Shown: in pieces, positions 10,819-22,980 of the stretch | How positions within the stretch are numbered: the first letter of the stretch is position 1 | Layout: the number at the start of each line of letters is the position of its first letter | Position numbers and translations under genes: made by a program | Assembly: GCA_949752795.1 (NCBI GenBank) | Contig: CATKHW010000388.1 | Location: 62,001-126,000, forward strand | Source: Hyperoodon ampullatus | Lineage: Eukaryota > Chordata > Mammalia > Artiodactyla > Ziphiidae | DNA length: 64,000 bases | Reading direction: 5' to 3' | Notes under the pieces: generated by a model | Told to the model about the DNA's origin: nothing | What the model saw: the letters and a program-made list of their open reading frames with translations, nothing else | Database searches by the model: none

Positions 10819-12169
10819 GCCCGCTTGCTTGCTTGGCCAAAATGGGCGTATGCGTTTTCTCCTGAATATATTCAGGAAAAAACGCATACGCCCTTTTTGG
10901 CAAAGTGCATCATTGTCGAAGTTGTTCCCCTCTTCCTGTGCTTTAAATGCGATTCCAACGTACCTCTTGAAATCTGTTTCCTGCTATTCTGCCTCGCTTT
11001 CAAGTCCGCCTCATTGCCTTCCCTCAACAGATTTTTGGACGATAGTTGTCCTTTATTACTCTGCCAGTTTGTGCATTGCTGTGACCCTGAGCTCTTTTTT
11101 CTACTCGTTTTTTGTGAGCTGACCGCATGTCCAAAATTTTGGTTCAGGATCTATGCTGGTTCGCGGTGTGTGGCTGAGACTCTGGTTAATTCTTCTTCCT
11201 GCCGAGAAATTAGAGTGATATGTGCCCGTCCAAATGCCTAACAGCTACTCTCTCCTTGGTTCTCCCTCTTCCCTTTCATCCTCTGCCAAATTGGCAACCT
11301 GTGCGAACCAGGAGGTTAAAGGGGCTGTCTCTCCAAGTTGGGAGGTTGATAGTAAAGCAGATGGAAAGTCAAACCGGAGCACCAGGAGAGGGACAATTCG
11401 TTGAGTTTTAGAATCCTTTCGTATTCACAGTGGGTCCGTTCTCTAGGTTTCCCATACATGTTATAGCTGTAGTAATATTCCCTTCAACCTGGAGAGTTGG
11501 GACCCATGGAATGGGTGCCTGGCATTTGTGCTTTAAAGGGTCTGCATTCTCTCACTCAATCTCACCAATCCTCTCAGTCCCAAGTGTCCAGCCTTATGCC
11601 ACATCCAGCTGTCGTTGTAGATAGGGTCATTCCAGGTTTCATAAGAGACCCTGAAGGAATTGTAAAGAATTTCCCAGTTTTTTTGTTTTATTTTTGAAAT
11701 TCCTTTTTATCGTGGGTTTGAGCTGATTCTCGCTGCCATGTTTATGCCAGTCTAGACACACTTGATTCCCTTACGGAGACATATCAATTCATAGGCTTTA
11801 AGATTCTTACTAGTCAGATATATTCCTCTGCGGGAAATATGGGGTTTTTAGTCCCTTTCACTGAGGAAGGTGTAGGTCTTGTCTATTCTATAGTTGGTTT
11901 TTGGAACGGTACCTGTGCTTATATCAAACTCTGGTTTTATGCATCACCCCACCTCTCCTTCCCCCTTAAGCAGGCATAAGAGTGTTTTCTAAATGTGAGA
12001 CACTGTTCTCTTTCCTAACTCAGTTCAAGTGTAGCCATGTTTACAGGATCTTCATAAGTGATATCTTATGATAAGTTTCTTTTTCTGTGTGACTTACATC
12101 ACTTAGAATCATCGTACCTGAATCCACACATTTTCCTGCTACTGGTCTTATGACATTGATTTCATGGCT
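10432..12169. repeat. Satellite monomer 7
   Basis: 1738 bp, class II. The palindrome at 10832-10905 is imperfect (aaaatggg on the left, caggaaaaaac and ggcaaag on the right). Confidence 0.95.
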
Positions 12170-12556
12170 GAGGGATATTCCATCGTACGTAAGTACCACA
12201 ATTTTTTGAACCATTTTTATATTTCCTGGGATATTTAAGGTGTACCCAAGTTGAGGTCCTTGTAAGCAGTGCAGCCCTAAGTTTTGGGGTGGCTCTGTTT
12301 TATTGATTTTCAGTTTTCCCGAGGTATATTCCCTAGACTGGAAGTGCCCTTGGCTCTGTAGTTCTCTTGTTTACTTGTTTTAGGGAACACAATGTACTCC
12401 TCCAGAGAGGCAGTTGGCAATTTACATCCCGCCCATCAGCATAACAAGGCTCCCTGTTCTCCAGGGCCTGTCTTGCCTTTCTGGTTTTTACACATTTTGT
12501 GGATGTCCCTTGTGACCGGTGGGAAGTGATACTTCTTTGTAGTGCAGATTTGCATT
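11678..12556 (-). mobile_element. L1 3'-end relic, copy 7
   Basis: The lower frame is broken (for example cttacatcactt and ctgttttattg changes). The upper frame is 12333-12578. Confidence 0.88.
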
Positions 12557-13907
12557 GCCCGCTTGCTTGTTTGGCCAAAAAGGGCGTATGCGTTTTCTCC
12601 TGAATATATTCAGGAGAAAACGCATACGCACTTTTTGGACAATTGCATCATTGTCGAAGTTGTGCCCCTCTTGTGTGCTTTAAAGGCGATTCCAACGTAC
12701 CTCTTGAAATCTGTTTCCTGCTATCCTGCCTCGCTTTCAAATCTGCCACGTTGCCTTCCCTCAACAGATTTTTGGACGATAGTTGTCCTTTATTACTCGG
12801 CCAGTTTGTGAATTGCTGTGCCCCTGAGCTCCATTTTTCAACTCGATTTTGGTGAGCTGACCGCAAGTCCAACATTTTGGTTCAGGACCTATGCTGGTTC
12901 CCGGTGGGGGGCTGAGACTTTGGTTAATTCTTCTTCCTGCCGGGAAGTTGGAGTGATATGTGCCCGTCCAAATGCCTAACAGCTACTCTCTCATTGGTTC
13001 TCCCTCTTCCCTTTCATCCTCTGCCAAATTGGCAACCTGTGCGAACCAGGAGGTTAAAGGGGCTGTCTCTCCAAGTTGGGAGGTTGATAGTAAAGCAGAT
13101 GGAAAATCAAACCGGAGCACCAGGAGATGGACTATTCGTTGAGTTTTAAAAACCTTTCGTATTCACAGTGTGTCCGTTCTCTAGGTTTCCGGTACATGTT
13201 ATAGCTGTAGTAATATTTCCTTCAACCTGGAGAGTTGGGACCCATGTAATGGGTGCCAGGCATTTGTTCTTTGAAGGCTCTGCATTTGCACACCCAATCT
13301 CACCATTCGTCTCAGTCCCAAGTGTCCCTCCTTATGCCACATCCAGCTGTCATTGTAGATAGGGTCATTCCAGGTTTCATCAGAGACCCTGAAGGAATTG
13401 TAAAGAATTTCCCAGTTTTTTTATTTTGTTTTTGAAATTCCTTTTTATAGTGGGTTTGAGCTGATTCTCACTGCCATGTTTATGCCAGTCTAGACACACT
13501 TGATTCCCTTACGGAGACATATCAATACATAGGTTTTAAGATTCTTACTAGTCAGATATATTCCTCTGCGGGAAATATGGGGTTTTAAGTCCCTTTCACT
13601 TAGGAAGGTGTAGGTCTTGTCTAATCCATAGTTGGTTTTTGGAACGGTACCTGTGCTTATATCAAACTCTGGTTTTATGCATCACCCCACCTCTCCTTCC
13701 CCCATAAGCAGGCATAAGAGTGTTTTCTAAATGAGAGACACTGTTCTATTTCCTAACTCAGTTCAATTGTAGCCATGTTTACAGGATCTTCATAAGTGAT
13801 ATCTTATGATAAGTTTCTTTTTCTGTGTGAGTTATTTCACTTAGAATCATCGTACCTGAATCCACCCATTTTGCTGCTACAGGTCTTATGGCATTGATTT
13901 CATGGCT
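12170..13907. repeat. Satellite monomer 8
   Basis: 1738 bp, class II-like (catttgttctttg near 13262). The palindrome at 12570-12643 is imperfect on the right (acgcacttttt, ggacaat). A short deletion lies at 12672 (cctcttgtgtgc). Confidence 0.95.
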
Positions 13908-14293
13908 GAGGGATATTCCATCGTACGTAAGTACCACAATTTTTTGAACCACTTTTATATTTCCTGGGATACTTAAGGTGTATCCATGTTGAGGTCTTTG
14001 TAAGCAGTGCAGCCCTAATTTTGGGGTGGCTCTGTATTATTGATTTTCAGTTTTCCCAAGGTATATTCCCTAGACTGGAAGTGCCCTTGGCTCTGTAGCT
14101 CTGTTCTTTACTTGTTTTAGGGAACACAATGCACTCCTCCAGAGAGGCAGTTGGCAATTTACATCCCGCCCATCAGCATCACAAGTCTCCCTGTTCTCCA
14201 GGGCCTGCCTTGCCTTTCTGGTTTTTACACATTTTGTGGATGTCCCTTTTGACCGGTGGGAAGTGATACTTCTTTGTAGTGCAGATTTGCATT
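13416..14293 (-). mobile_element. L1 3'-end relic, copy 8
   Basis: One A is lost in cctaattttgggg, which shifts the lower frame. The upper frame is 14070-14315. Confidence 0.88.
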
Positions 14294-15645
14294 GCCCGCT
14301 TGCTTGCTTGGCCAAAAAGGGCGTATGCGTTTTCTCCTGAATATATTCAGGAGAAAACGCATACGCCCTTTTTGGCCAAGTGCATCATTGTCGAAGTTGT
14401 GCCCCTCTTCCTGTGCTTTAAAGGTGATTCCAACGTACCTCTGGAAATCTGTTTCCTGCTATTCTGCCTCGCTTTCAAGTCCGCCTCGTTGCCTTCCCTC
14501 AACAGATTTTTGGACGATAGTTGTCCTTTATTACTCGGCCAGTTTGTGAATTGCTGTGCCCCTGAGCTCCATTTTTCAACTCGTTTTTGGTGAGCTGACC
14601 GCAAGTCCAAAATTTTGGTTGAGAATCTATACTGATTCCCGGTGGGTGGCTGAGACTTTGGTTAATTCTTCTTCCTGCCGGGAAATTACAGTGATATGTG
14701 CCCATCCAAATGCCTAACAGCTACTCTCACATTGGTTCGCCCTCTTCCCTTTGATCCTCTGCCAAACTGGCAACGTGAGTGAAGCAGGAGGTTAAAGGGG
14801 CTGTCTCTCTGAGTTGGGAGGTTGATAGTAAAGCAGATGGAAAGTCAAACCGGAGAACCAGGAGAGGGACTATTCGTTGAGTTTTAGAAACCTTTCGTAT
14901 TCACAGTGTGTCCGTTCTCTAGGTTTCCCGTACATGTTATAGCTGGAGTAATATTCCCTTCAACCTGGAGAGCTAGGGCCCATGGAACGGGTGCCAGGCA
15001 TTTGTGATTTGAAGGGTCTGCATTTGCTCACACAATCTCACCAATTCTCTCAGTCCCAAGTGTCCAGCCTTATGCCACATCCAGCTGTCATTGTAGATAG
15101 GGTCATTCCAGGTTTCATCAGATACCCTGAAGGAATTGTAAAGAATTTCCCAGTTTTTTTGTTTTGTTTTTGAAATTACTTTTTATAGTGGGTTTGAGCT
15201 GATTCTCGCTGCCATGTTTATGCCAGTCTAGACACACTTGTTTCCCTTATGGAGAAATATCAATACATAGGTTTTAATATTCTTACTAGTCAGATATATT
15301 CCTCTGCGGGAAATATGGTGTTTTGAGTCCCTTTCACTGAGGAAGGTGTAGGTCTTGTCTATTCCATAGTTGGTTTTTGGAACGGTACCTGTGCTTATAT
15401 CAAACTCTGGTTTTATGCATCACCCCACCTCTTCTTCCCACTTAAGCAGGCATAAGAGTGTTTTCTAAATATGAGACACTGTTCTCTTTCCTAACTCAGT
15501 TCAAGTGTCGCCATGTTTATAGGATCTTCATAAGTGATATCTTATGATAAGTTTCTTTTTCTGTGTGACTTATTTCACTTAGAATCATCGTACCTGAATC
15601 CACCCATTTTGCTGCTACTGGTCTTATGACATTGATTTCATGGTT
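13908..15645. repeat. Satellite monomer 9
   Basis: 1738 bp. This is the first class III unit (caggcatttgtgat near 15000). The palindrome at 14307-14380 is perfect. Confidence 0.95.
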
Positions 15646-16031
15646 GAGGGATATTCCATCGTATGTAAGTACCACAATTTTTTGAACCATTTTTATATTT
15701 CCTGGGATACTTAATGTGTATCCAAGTTGAGGTCCTTGTAAGCAGTGCAGCCCTAAATTTTGGGTCTCTCTGTCTTATTGATTTTCAGTTTTCCCAAGGT
15801 ATATTCCCTAGACTGCAAGTTCCCTTGGCTCTGTAGCTCTGTTGTTTACTTGTTTTAGGGAACACAATGCACTCCTCCAGAGAGGCAGTTGGCAATTTAC
15901 ATCCCGCCCATCAGCATAACAAGGCTCCCTGTTCTCCAGGGCCTGTCTTGCCTTTCTGGTTTTTACACATTTTGTGGATGTCCCTTTTGACCGGTGGGAA
16001 GTGATACTTCTTTGTAGTGCAGATTTGCATT
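15154..16031 (-). mobile_element. L1 3'-end relic, copy 9
   Basis: The lower frame is disrupted near 15763 (ttttgggtctctctg). The upper frame is 15808-16053. Confidence 0.88.
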
Positions 16032-17382
16032 GCCCGCTTGCTTGCTTGGCCAAAAAGGGCGTATGCGTTTTCTCCTGAATATATTCAGGAGAAAACGCAT
16101 ACGCCCTTTTTGGCCAAGTGCATCATTGTCGAAGTTGTGCCCCTCTTCCTGTGCTTTAAAGGCGATTCCAACGTACCTCTTGAAATCTGTTTCCTGCTAT
16201 TCTGCCTTGCTTTCAAGTCCGCCTCGTTGCCCTCGCTCAACAGATTTTTGGACGATAGTTGTCTTTTATTACTCGGCCAGTTTGTGAATTGCTGTGCCCC
16301 TGAGCTCCATTTTTCAACTCGTTTTTGGTGAGCTGACCGCAAGTCCAAAATTTTGGTTCAGGACCTATACTGGTTCCCGGTGGGTGTCTGAGACTTTGTT
16401 TAATTCTTCTTCCTGCCGGGAAATTACAGTGATATGTGCCCGTCCAAATGCCTAACAGCTACTCTCTCATTGGTACTCCCTCTTCCCTTTCATCCTCTGC
16501 CAAATTGGCAACCTGTGTGAACCACGAGGACAAAGGGGCTGTCTCTCCAAGATGGGAGGTTGATAGTAAAGCAGATGAAAAGTTAAACCGGAGCACCAGG
16601 AGAGGGACTATTCGTTGAGTTTTAGAAACCTTTCGTATTCACAGTGTGTCCGTTCTCTAGGTTTCCCGTACATGTTATAGCTGTAGTAATATTCCCTTCA
16701 ACCAGGAGAGTTGGGGCCCATGGAATGGGTGCCAGGCATTTGTGATTTAAAGGGTCTGCATTTGCTCACCCAATCTCACCAATCGTCTCTGTCCCGAGTG
16801 TCCCTCCTTATGCCACATCCAGCTGTCGTTGTAGATAGGGTCATTCCAGGTTTTATCAGAGACCCTGAAGGAATTGTAAAGAATTTCCCAGTTTTTTTGT
16901 TTTGTTTTTGAAATTCCTTTTTATAGTGGGTTTGAGCTGATTCTCGATGCTGTGTTTATGCCTGTCTAGACACACTTGTTTCCCTTACACAGACATATCA
17001 ATACATAGGTTTTAAGATTCTTACTAGTCAGATATATTCCTCTGCGGGAAATTGGGGTTTTGAGTCCCTTTCACTGAGGAAGGTGTAGGTCTTGTCTATT
17101 CCATAGTTGGTTTTTGGAACGGTACCTGTGCTTATATCAAACTCTGGTTTTATGCATCACCCCACCTCTCCTTCCCCCTTAAGCAGGCATAAGAGTGTTT
17201 TCTAAATATGAGACACTGTTCTCTTTCCTAACTCAGTTCAAGTGTAGCCATGTTTATAGGATCTTCATAAGTGATATCTTATGATAAGTTTCTTTTTCTG
17301 TGTGACTTATTTCACTTAGAATCATCGTACCTGAATACACCCATTTTGCTGCTACTGGTCTTATGACATTGATTTCATGGCT
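15646..17382. repeat. Satellite monomer 10
   Basis: 1737 bp, class III. The palindrome at 16045-16118 is perfect. Confidence 0.95.
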
Positions 17383-17768
17383 GAGGGATATTCCATCGTA
17401 CGTAAGTACCACAATTTTTTGAACCATTTTTATATTTCCTGGGATACTTAAGGTGTATCCAAGTTGAGGTCTTTGTAAGCAGTGCAGCCCTTATTTTGGG
17501 GTGGCTCTGTATTATTGATTTTCAGATTTCCCAAGGTATATTCCCTAGACTGGAAGTGCCCTTTTCTCTGTAGCTCTGTTCTTTACTTCTTTTAGGGAAC
17601 ACAATGCATTCCTCCAGAGAGGCAGTTGGCAATTTACATCCCGCCCATCAGCATAACAAGGCTCCCCGTTCTCCAGGGCCTGTCTTGCCTTTCTGGTTTT
17701 TACACATTTTGTGGATGTCCCTTTTGACCTGTGGGAAGTGATACTTCTTTGTAGTGCAGATTTGCATT
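16892..17768 (-). mobile_element. L1 3'-end relic, copy 10
   Basis: The lower frame is broken by the short form cccttattttgggg. The upper frame is 17545-17790. Confidence 0.88.
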
Positions 17769-19120
17769 GCCCGCTTGCTTGCTTGGCCAAAAAGGGCGTA
17801 TGCGTTTTCTCCTGAATATATTCAGGAGAAAACGCATACGCCCTTTTTGGACAAGGGCATCATTTTTGAAGTTGTGCCCCTCTTCCTGTGCTTTAAATGC
17901 AAGTCCATCGTACCTCTTGAAATCTGTTTCCTGCTATTAAGGCTCGCATTCAAGTCCGCCTCATTGCCTTCCCTCAACAGATTTTTGGACGATAGTTGTC
18001 CTTTATTACTCGGCCAGTTTGTGAATTGCTGTGCCCCTGAGCTGCATTTTTCAACTCGTTTTTGGTGAGCTGACCTCAAGTCCAAAATTTTGGTTCAGGA
18101 CCTATACTGGTTCCCGGTGGGTGGCTGGGACTTTGGTTAATTCTTCTTCCTGCCGGGAAATTACAGTGATATGTGCCCGTCCAAATGACTACCAGCTACT
18201 CTCTCATTGGTTCTCCCTCTTCCCTTTCATCCTCTGCCAAATTGGCAACCTGTGTGAACCAGGAGGTTAAATGGGCTGTCTCTCCAAGTTGGTTGGTTGA
18301 TAGTAAAGCAGATGGAAAGTCAAACCGGAGCACCAGGAGAGGGACTATTCGTTGAGTTTTAGAAACCTTTCGTATTCACAGTGTGCCCGTTCTCTAGGTT
18401 TCCCGTACATGTTATAGCTGGAGTAATATTCCCTTCAACCTGGAGAGTTGGGGCCCTTGGAATGGGTGCCAGGCATTTGTGATTTAAAGGGTCTGCATTT
18501 GCAAACCCAATCTCACCAATCCTCTCAGTCCCAAGTGTCCCTCCTTATGCCACATCCAGCTGTCGTTGTAGATAGGGTCATTCCAGGTTTCATCAGGGAC
18601 CCTGAAGGAATTGTAAAGAATTTCCCAGTTTTTTTGTTTTGTTTTTGAAATTCCTTTTTATAGTGGGCTTGAGCTGATTCTCGCTGCCATGTTTATGCCA
18701 GTCTAGACACACTTGATTCCCTTACGGAGACATATCAATACATAGGTTTTAAGATTCTTACTAGTCAGATATATTCCTCTGCGGGAAATATGGGGTTTTG
18801 AGTCCCTTTCACTGAGGAAGGTGTAGGTCTTGTCTATTCCATAGTTGGTTTTTGGAACGGTACCTGTGCTTATATCAAACTCTGGTTTTATGCATCACCC
18901 CACCTCTCCTTCCCCCTTAAGCAGGCATAAGAGTGTTTTCTAAATATGAGACACTGTTCTCTTTCCTAACTCAGTTCAAGTGTAGCCATGTTTATAGGAT
19001 CTTCATAAGTGATATCTTATGATAAGTTTCTTTTTCTGTGTGACTTATTTCACTTAGAATCATCGTACCTGAATCCACCCATTTTGCTGCTACTGGTCTT
19101 ATGACATTGATTTCATGGCT
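17383..19120. repeat. Satellite monomer 11
   Basis: 1738 bp, class III. The palindrome at 17782-17855 has one mismatch (ggacaag). It shares rare variants with monomer 12 (gctattaag, tcgcattcaag, ccttattttgggg). Confidence 0.95.
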
Positions 19121-19506
19121 GAGGGATATTCCATCGTACGTAAGTACCACAATTTTTTGAACCATTTTTATATTTCCTGGGATACTTAAGGTGTATCCAA
19201 GTTGAGGTCTTTGTAAGCAGTGCAGCCCTTATTTTGGGGTGGCTCTGTATTATTGATTTTCAGATTTCCCAAGGTATATTCCCTAGACTGGAAGTTCCCT
19301 TGGCTCTGTAGCTCTGTTCTTTACTTCTTTTAGGGAACACAATGCATTCCTCCAGAGAGGCAGTTGGCAATTTACATCCCGCCCATCAGCATAACAAGGC
19401 TCCCTGTTCTCCAGGGCCTGTCTTGCCTTTCTGGTTTTTACACATTATGTGGATGTCCCTTTTGACCTGTGGGAAGTGATACTTCTTTGTAGTGCAGATT
19501 TGCATT
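18629..19506 (-). mobile_element. L1 3'-end relic, copy 11
   Basis: No ORF2-derived frame of 60 codons survives. Nucleotide similarity to the other copies is unchanged. Confidence 0.88.
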
Positions 19507-20857
19507 GCCCGCTTGCTTGCTTGGCCAAAAAGGGCGTATGCGTTTTCTCCTGAATATATTCAGGAGAAAACGCATACGCCCTTTTTGGACAACGGCATCA
19601 TTTTTGAAGTTGTGCCCCTCTTCCTGTGCTTTAAATGCAATTCCATCGTACCTCTTGAAATCTGTTTCCTGCTATTAAGCCTCGCATTCAAGTCCGCCTC
19701 TTTGCCTTCCCTCAACAGATTTTTGGACGATAGTTGTCCTTTATTACTCGGCCAGTTTGTGAATTGCTGTGCCCCTGAGCTGCATTTTTCAACTCGTTTT
19801 TGGTGAGCTGACCTCAAGTCCAAAATTTTGGTTCAGGACCTATACTGGTCCCCGGTGGGTGGCTGAGACTTTGGTTAATTCTTCTTCCTGCCGGGAAATT
19901 ACAGTGATATGAGCCCGTCCAAATGCCTACCAGCTACTCTCTCATTGGTTCTCCTTCTTCCCTTTCATCCTCTGCCAAATTGGCAACCTGTGTGAACCAG
20001 GAGTTTAAATGGGCTGTCTCTCCAAGTTGGTTGGTTGATAGTAAAGCAGATGGAAAGTCAAACCGGAGCACCAGGAGAGGGACTATTCGTTGAGTTTTAG
20101 AAACCTTTCGTATTCAGAGTGTGCCCGTTCTCTAGGTTTCCCGTACATGTTATAGCTGGAGTAATATTCCCTTCAACCTGGAGAGTTGGGGCCCAAGGAA
20201 TGGGTGCCAGGCATTTGTGATTTAAAGGGTCTGCATTTGCTCACCCAATCTCACCAATCCTCTCAGTCCCAAGTGTCCCTCCTTATGCCACATCCAGCTG
20301 TCGTTGTAGATAGGGTCATTCCAGGTTTCATCAGGGACCCTGAAGGAATTGTAAAGAATTTCCCAGTTTTTTGTTTTGTTTTTGAAATTCCTTTTTATAG
20401 TGGGCTTGAGCTGATTCTCGCTGCCATGTTTATGCCAGTCTAGACACACTTGATTCCCTTACGGAGACATATCAATACATAAGTTTTAAGATTCTTACTA
20501 GTCAGATATATTCCTCTGCGGGAAATATGGGGTTTTGAGTCCCTATCACTGAGGAAGGTGTAGGACTTGTCTATTCCATAGTTGGTTTTTGGAACGGTAC
20601 CTGTGCTTATATCAAACTCTGGATTTATGCATCACCCCACCTCTCCTTCCCCCTTAAACAGGCATAAGAGTGTTTTCTAAATATGAGACACTGTTCTCTT
20701 TCCTAACTCAGTTCAAGTGTAGCCATGTTTATAGGATCTTCATAAGTGATATCTTATGATAAGTTTCTTTTTCTGTGTGACTTATTTCACTTAGAATCAT
20801 CGTACCTGAATCCACCCATTTTGCTGCTACTGGTCTTATGACATTGATTTCATGGCT
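19121..20857. repeat. Satellite monomer 12
   Basis: 1737 bp, class III, near-copy of monomer 11. The palindrome is at 19520-19593 (right end ggacaac). The T-tract at 20367 is one T shorter than usual. Confidence 0.95.
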
Positions 20858-21243
20858 GAGGGATATTCCATCGTACGTAAGTACCAAAATTTTTTGAACC
20901 ATTTTTGTATTTCCTGGGATACATAAGGTGTATCCAAGTTGAGGTCTTTGTAAGCAGTGCAGCCCTAAATATGGGGTGCCTCTGTCTTATTGATTTTCAG
21001 TTTTCCCAAGGTATATTCCCTAGACTGGAAGTGCCCTTGGCTCTGTAGCTCTGTTGTTTACTTGTTTTAGGGAACACAATGCACACCTCCAGAGAGGCAG
21101 TTGGCAATTTACATCCCGCCCATCAGCATAACAAGGCTCCCTGTTCTCCAGGGCCTGTCTTGCCTTTCTGGTTTTTACACATTTTGTGGATGTCCCTTTT
21201 GACCAGTGGGAAGTGATATTTCTTTGTAGTGCAGATTTGCATT
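20367..21243 (-). mobile_element. L1 3'-end relic, copy 12
   Basis: The T-tract is one T shorter. No ORF2-derived frame of 60 codons remains. Confidence 0.88.
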
Positions 21244-22594
21244 GCCCGCTTGCTTGCTAGGCTAAAAAGGGCGTATGCATTTTCTCCTGAATATATTCAG
21301 GAGAAAACGCATACGCCCTTTTTGGCCAAGTGCATCATTGTCGATGTTGTGCCCCTCTTCCTGTGCTTTAAAGGTGATTCCAACATACCTCTTGAAATCT
21401 GTTTCCTGCTAGTCTGCCTCGCTTTCATGTCCGCCTCGTTGCCTTTCCTCAACAGATTTTTGGACGATAGTTGTCCTTTATTACTCGGCCAGTTTGTGAA
21501 TTGCTGTGCCCCTGAGCTCCATTTTTCAACTCGTTTTTGGTGAGCTGACCGCAAGTCCAAAATTTTGGTTCAGGACCTATGCTGGTTTCCGGTGGGGGGC
21601 TGAGACTTTGGTTAATTCTTCTTCCTGCCGGGAAGTTAGAGTGATATGTACCCGTCCAAATGCCTAACAGCGACTCTCTCATTGGTTCTCCCTCTTCCCT
21701 TTCATCCTCTGCCAAATTGGCAACCTGAGCGAACCAGGAGGTTAAAGGGGCTGTCTCTCCAAGTTGGGAGGTTGATAGTAAAGCAGAGGAAAGTCAAACC
21801 GGAGCACTAGGAGAGGGACTATTCGTTGAGTTTTAGAAATCTTTCGTATTCACAGTGTGTCCGTTCTCTAGGTTTCCCGTACATGTTATAGCTGTAGTAA
21901 TATTCCCTTCAACCTGGAGAGTTGGGACCCATGGAATGGGTGCCAAGCATTTGTGCTTTAAAGGGTCTGCATTTGCTCACCCAATCTTACCAATCGTCTC
22001 AGTCCCAACTGTCCCTCCTTATGCCACATCCAGCTGTCATTGTAGAAAGGGTCATTCCACGTTTCATCAGAGACCCTGAAAGAATTGTAAAGAATTTCCC
22101 AGTTTTTTTGTTTTGTTTTTGAAATTCCTTTTTATAGTGGGTTTCAGCTGATTCTCGCTGCCATGTTTATGCCAGTCTAGACACACTTGATTCCCTTACG
22201 GGGACATATCAATACATAGGTTTTATGATTCTTACTAGTCAGATATATTCCTCTGCGGGAAATATGGTGTTTTGAGTCCCTTTCACTGAGGAAGGAGTAG
22301 GTCTTGTCTATTCCATAGTTGGTTTTTGGAACGGTACGTGTGCTTATATCAAACTCTGGTTGTATGCATCAGCCCACCTCTCCTTCCCCCATAAGCAGGC
22401 ATAAGAGTGTTTTCTAAATGAGAGACACTGTTCTATTTCCTAACTCAGTTCAATTGTAGCCATGTTTACAGGATCTTCATAAGTGATATCTTATGATAAG
22501 TTTCTTTTTCTGTGTGACTTATTTCACTTAGAATCATCGTACCTGAATCCACCCATTTTGCTGCTACTGGTCTTATGACATTGATTTCATGGCT
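20858..22594. repeat. Satellite monomer 13
   Basis: 1737 bp, class II at 21948, an exception inside the class III zone. The palindrome at 21257-21330 has a mutated left arm (ctaggctaaaaag, atgcatttt) and an intact right arm. The same variant recurs in monomer 23. Confidence 0.95.
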
Positions 22595-22980
22595 GAGGGA
22601 TATTCCATCGTACGTAAGTACCACAATTTTTTGAACCATTTTTATATTTCCTGGGATACTTAAGGTGTATCCAAGTTGAGGTCTTTGTAAGCAGTGCAGC
22701 CCTAATTTTGGGGTGGCTCTGTCTTATTGATTTTCAGTTTTCCCAAGGTATATTCCCTAGACTGGAAGTGCCCTTGGCTCTGTAGCTCTGTTCTTTACTT
22801 GTTTTAGGGAACACAATGCACTCCTCCAGAGAGGCAGTTGGCAATTTACATCCCGCCCATCAGCATAACAAGGCTCCCTGTTCTCCAGGGCCTGTCTTGC
22901 CTTTCTGGTTTTTACACATTTTGTGGATGTCCCTTTTGACCGGTGGGAAGTGATACTTCTTTGTAGTGCAGATTTGCATT
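22103..22980 (-). mobile_element. L1 3'-end relic, copy 13
   Basis: Only the upper frame is open (22757-23047). The lower frame is shifted by cctaattttgggg. Confidence 0.88.
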
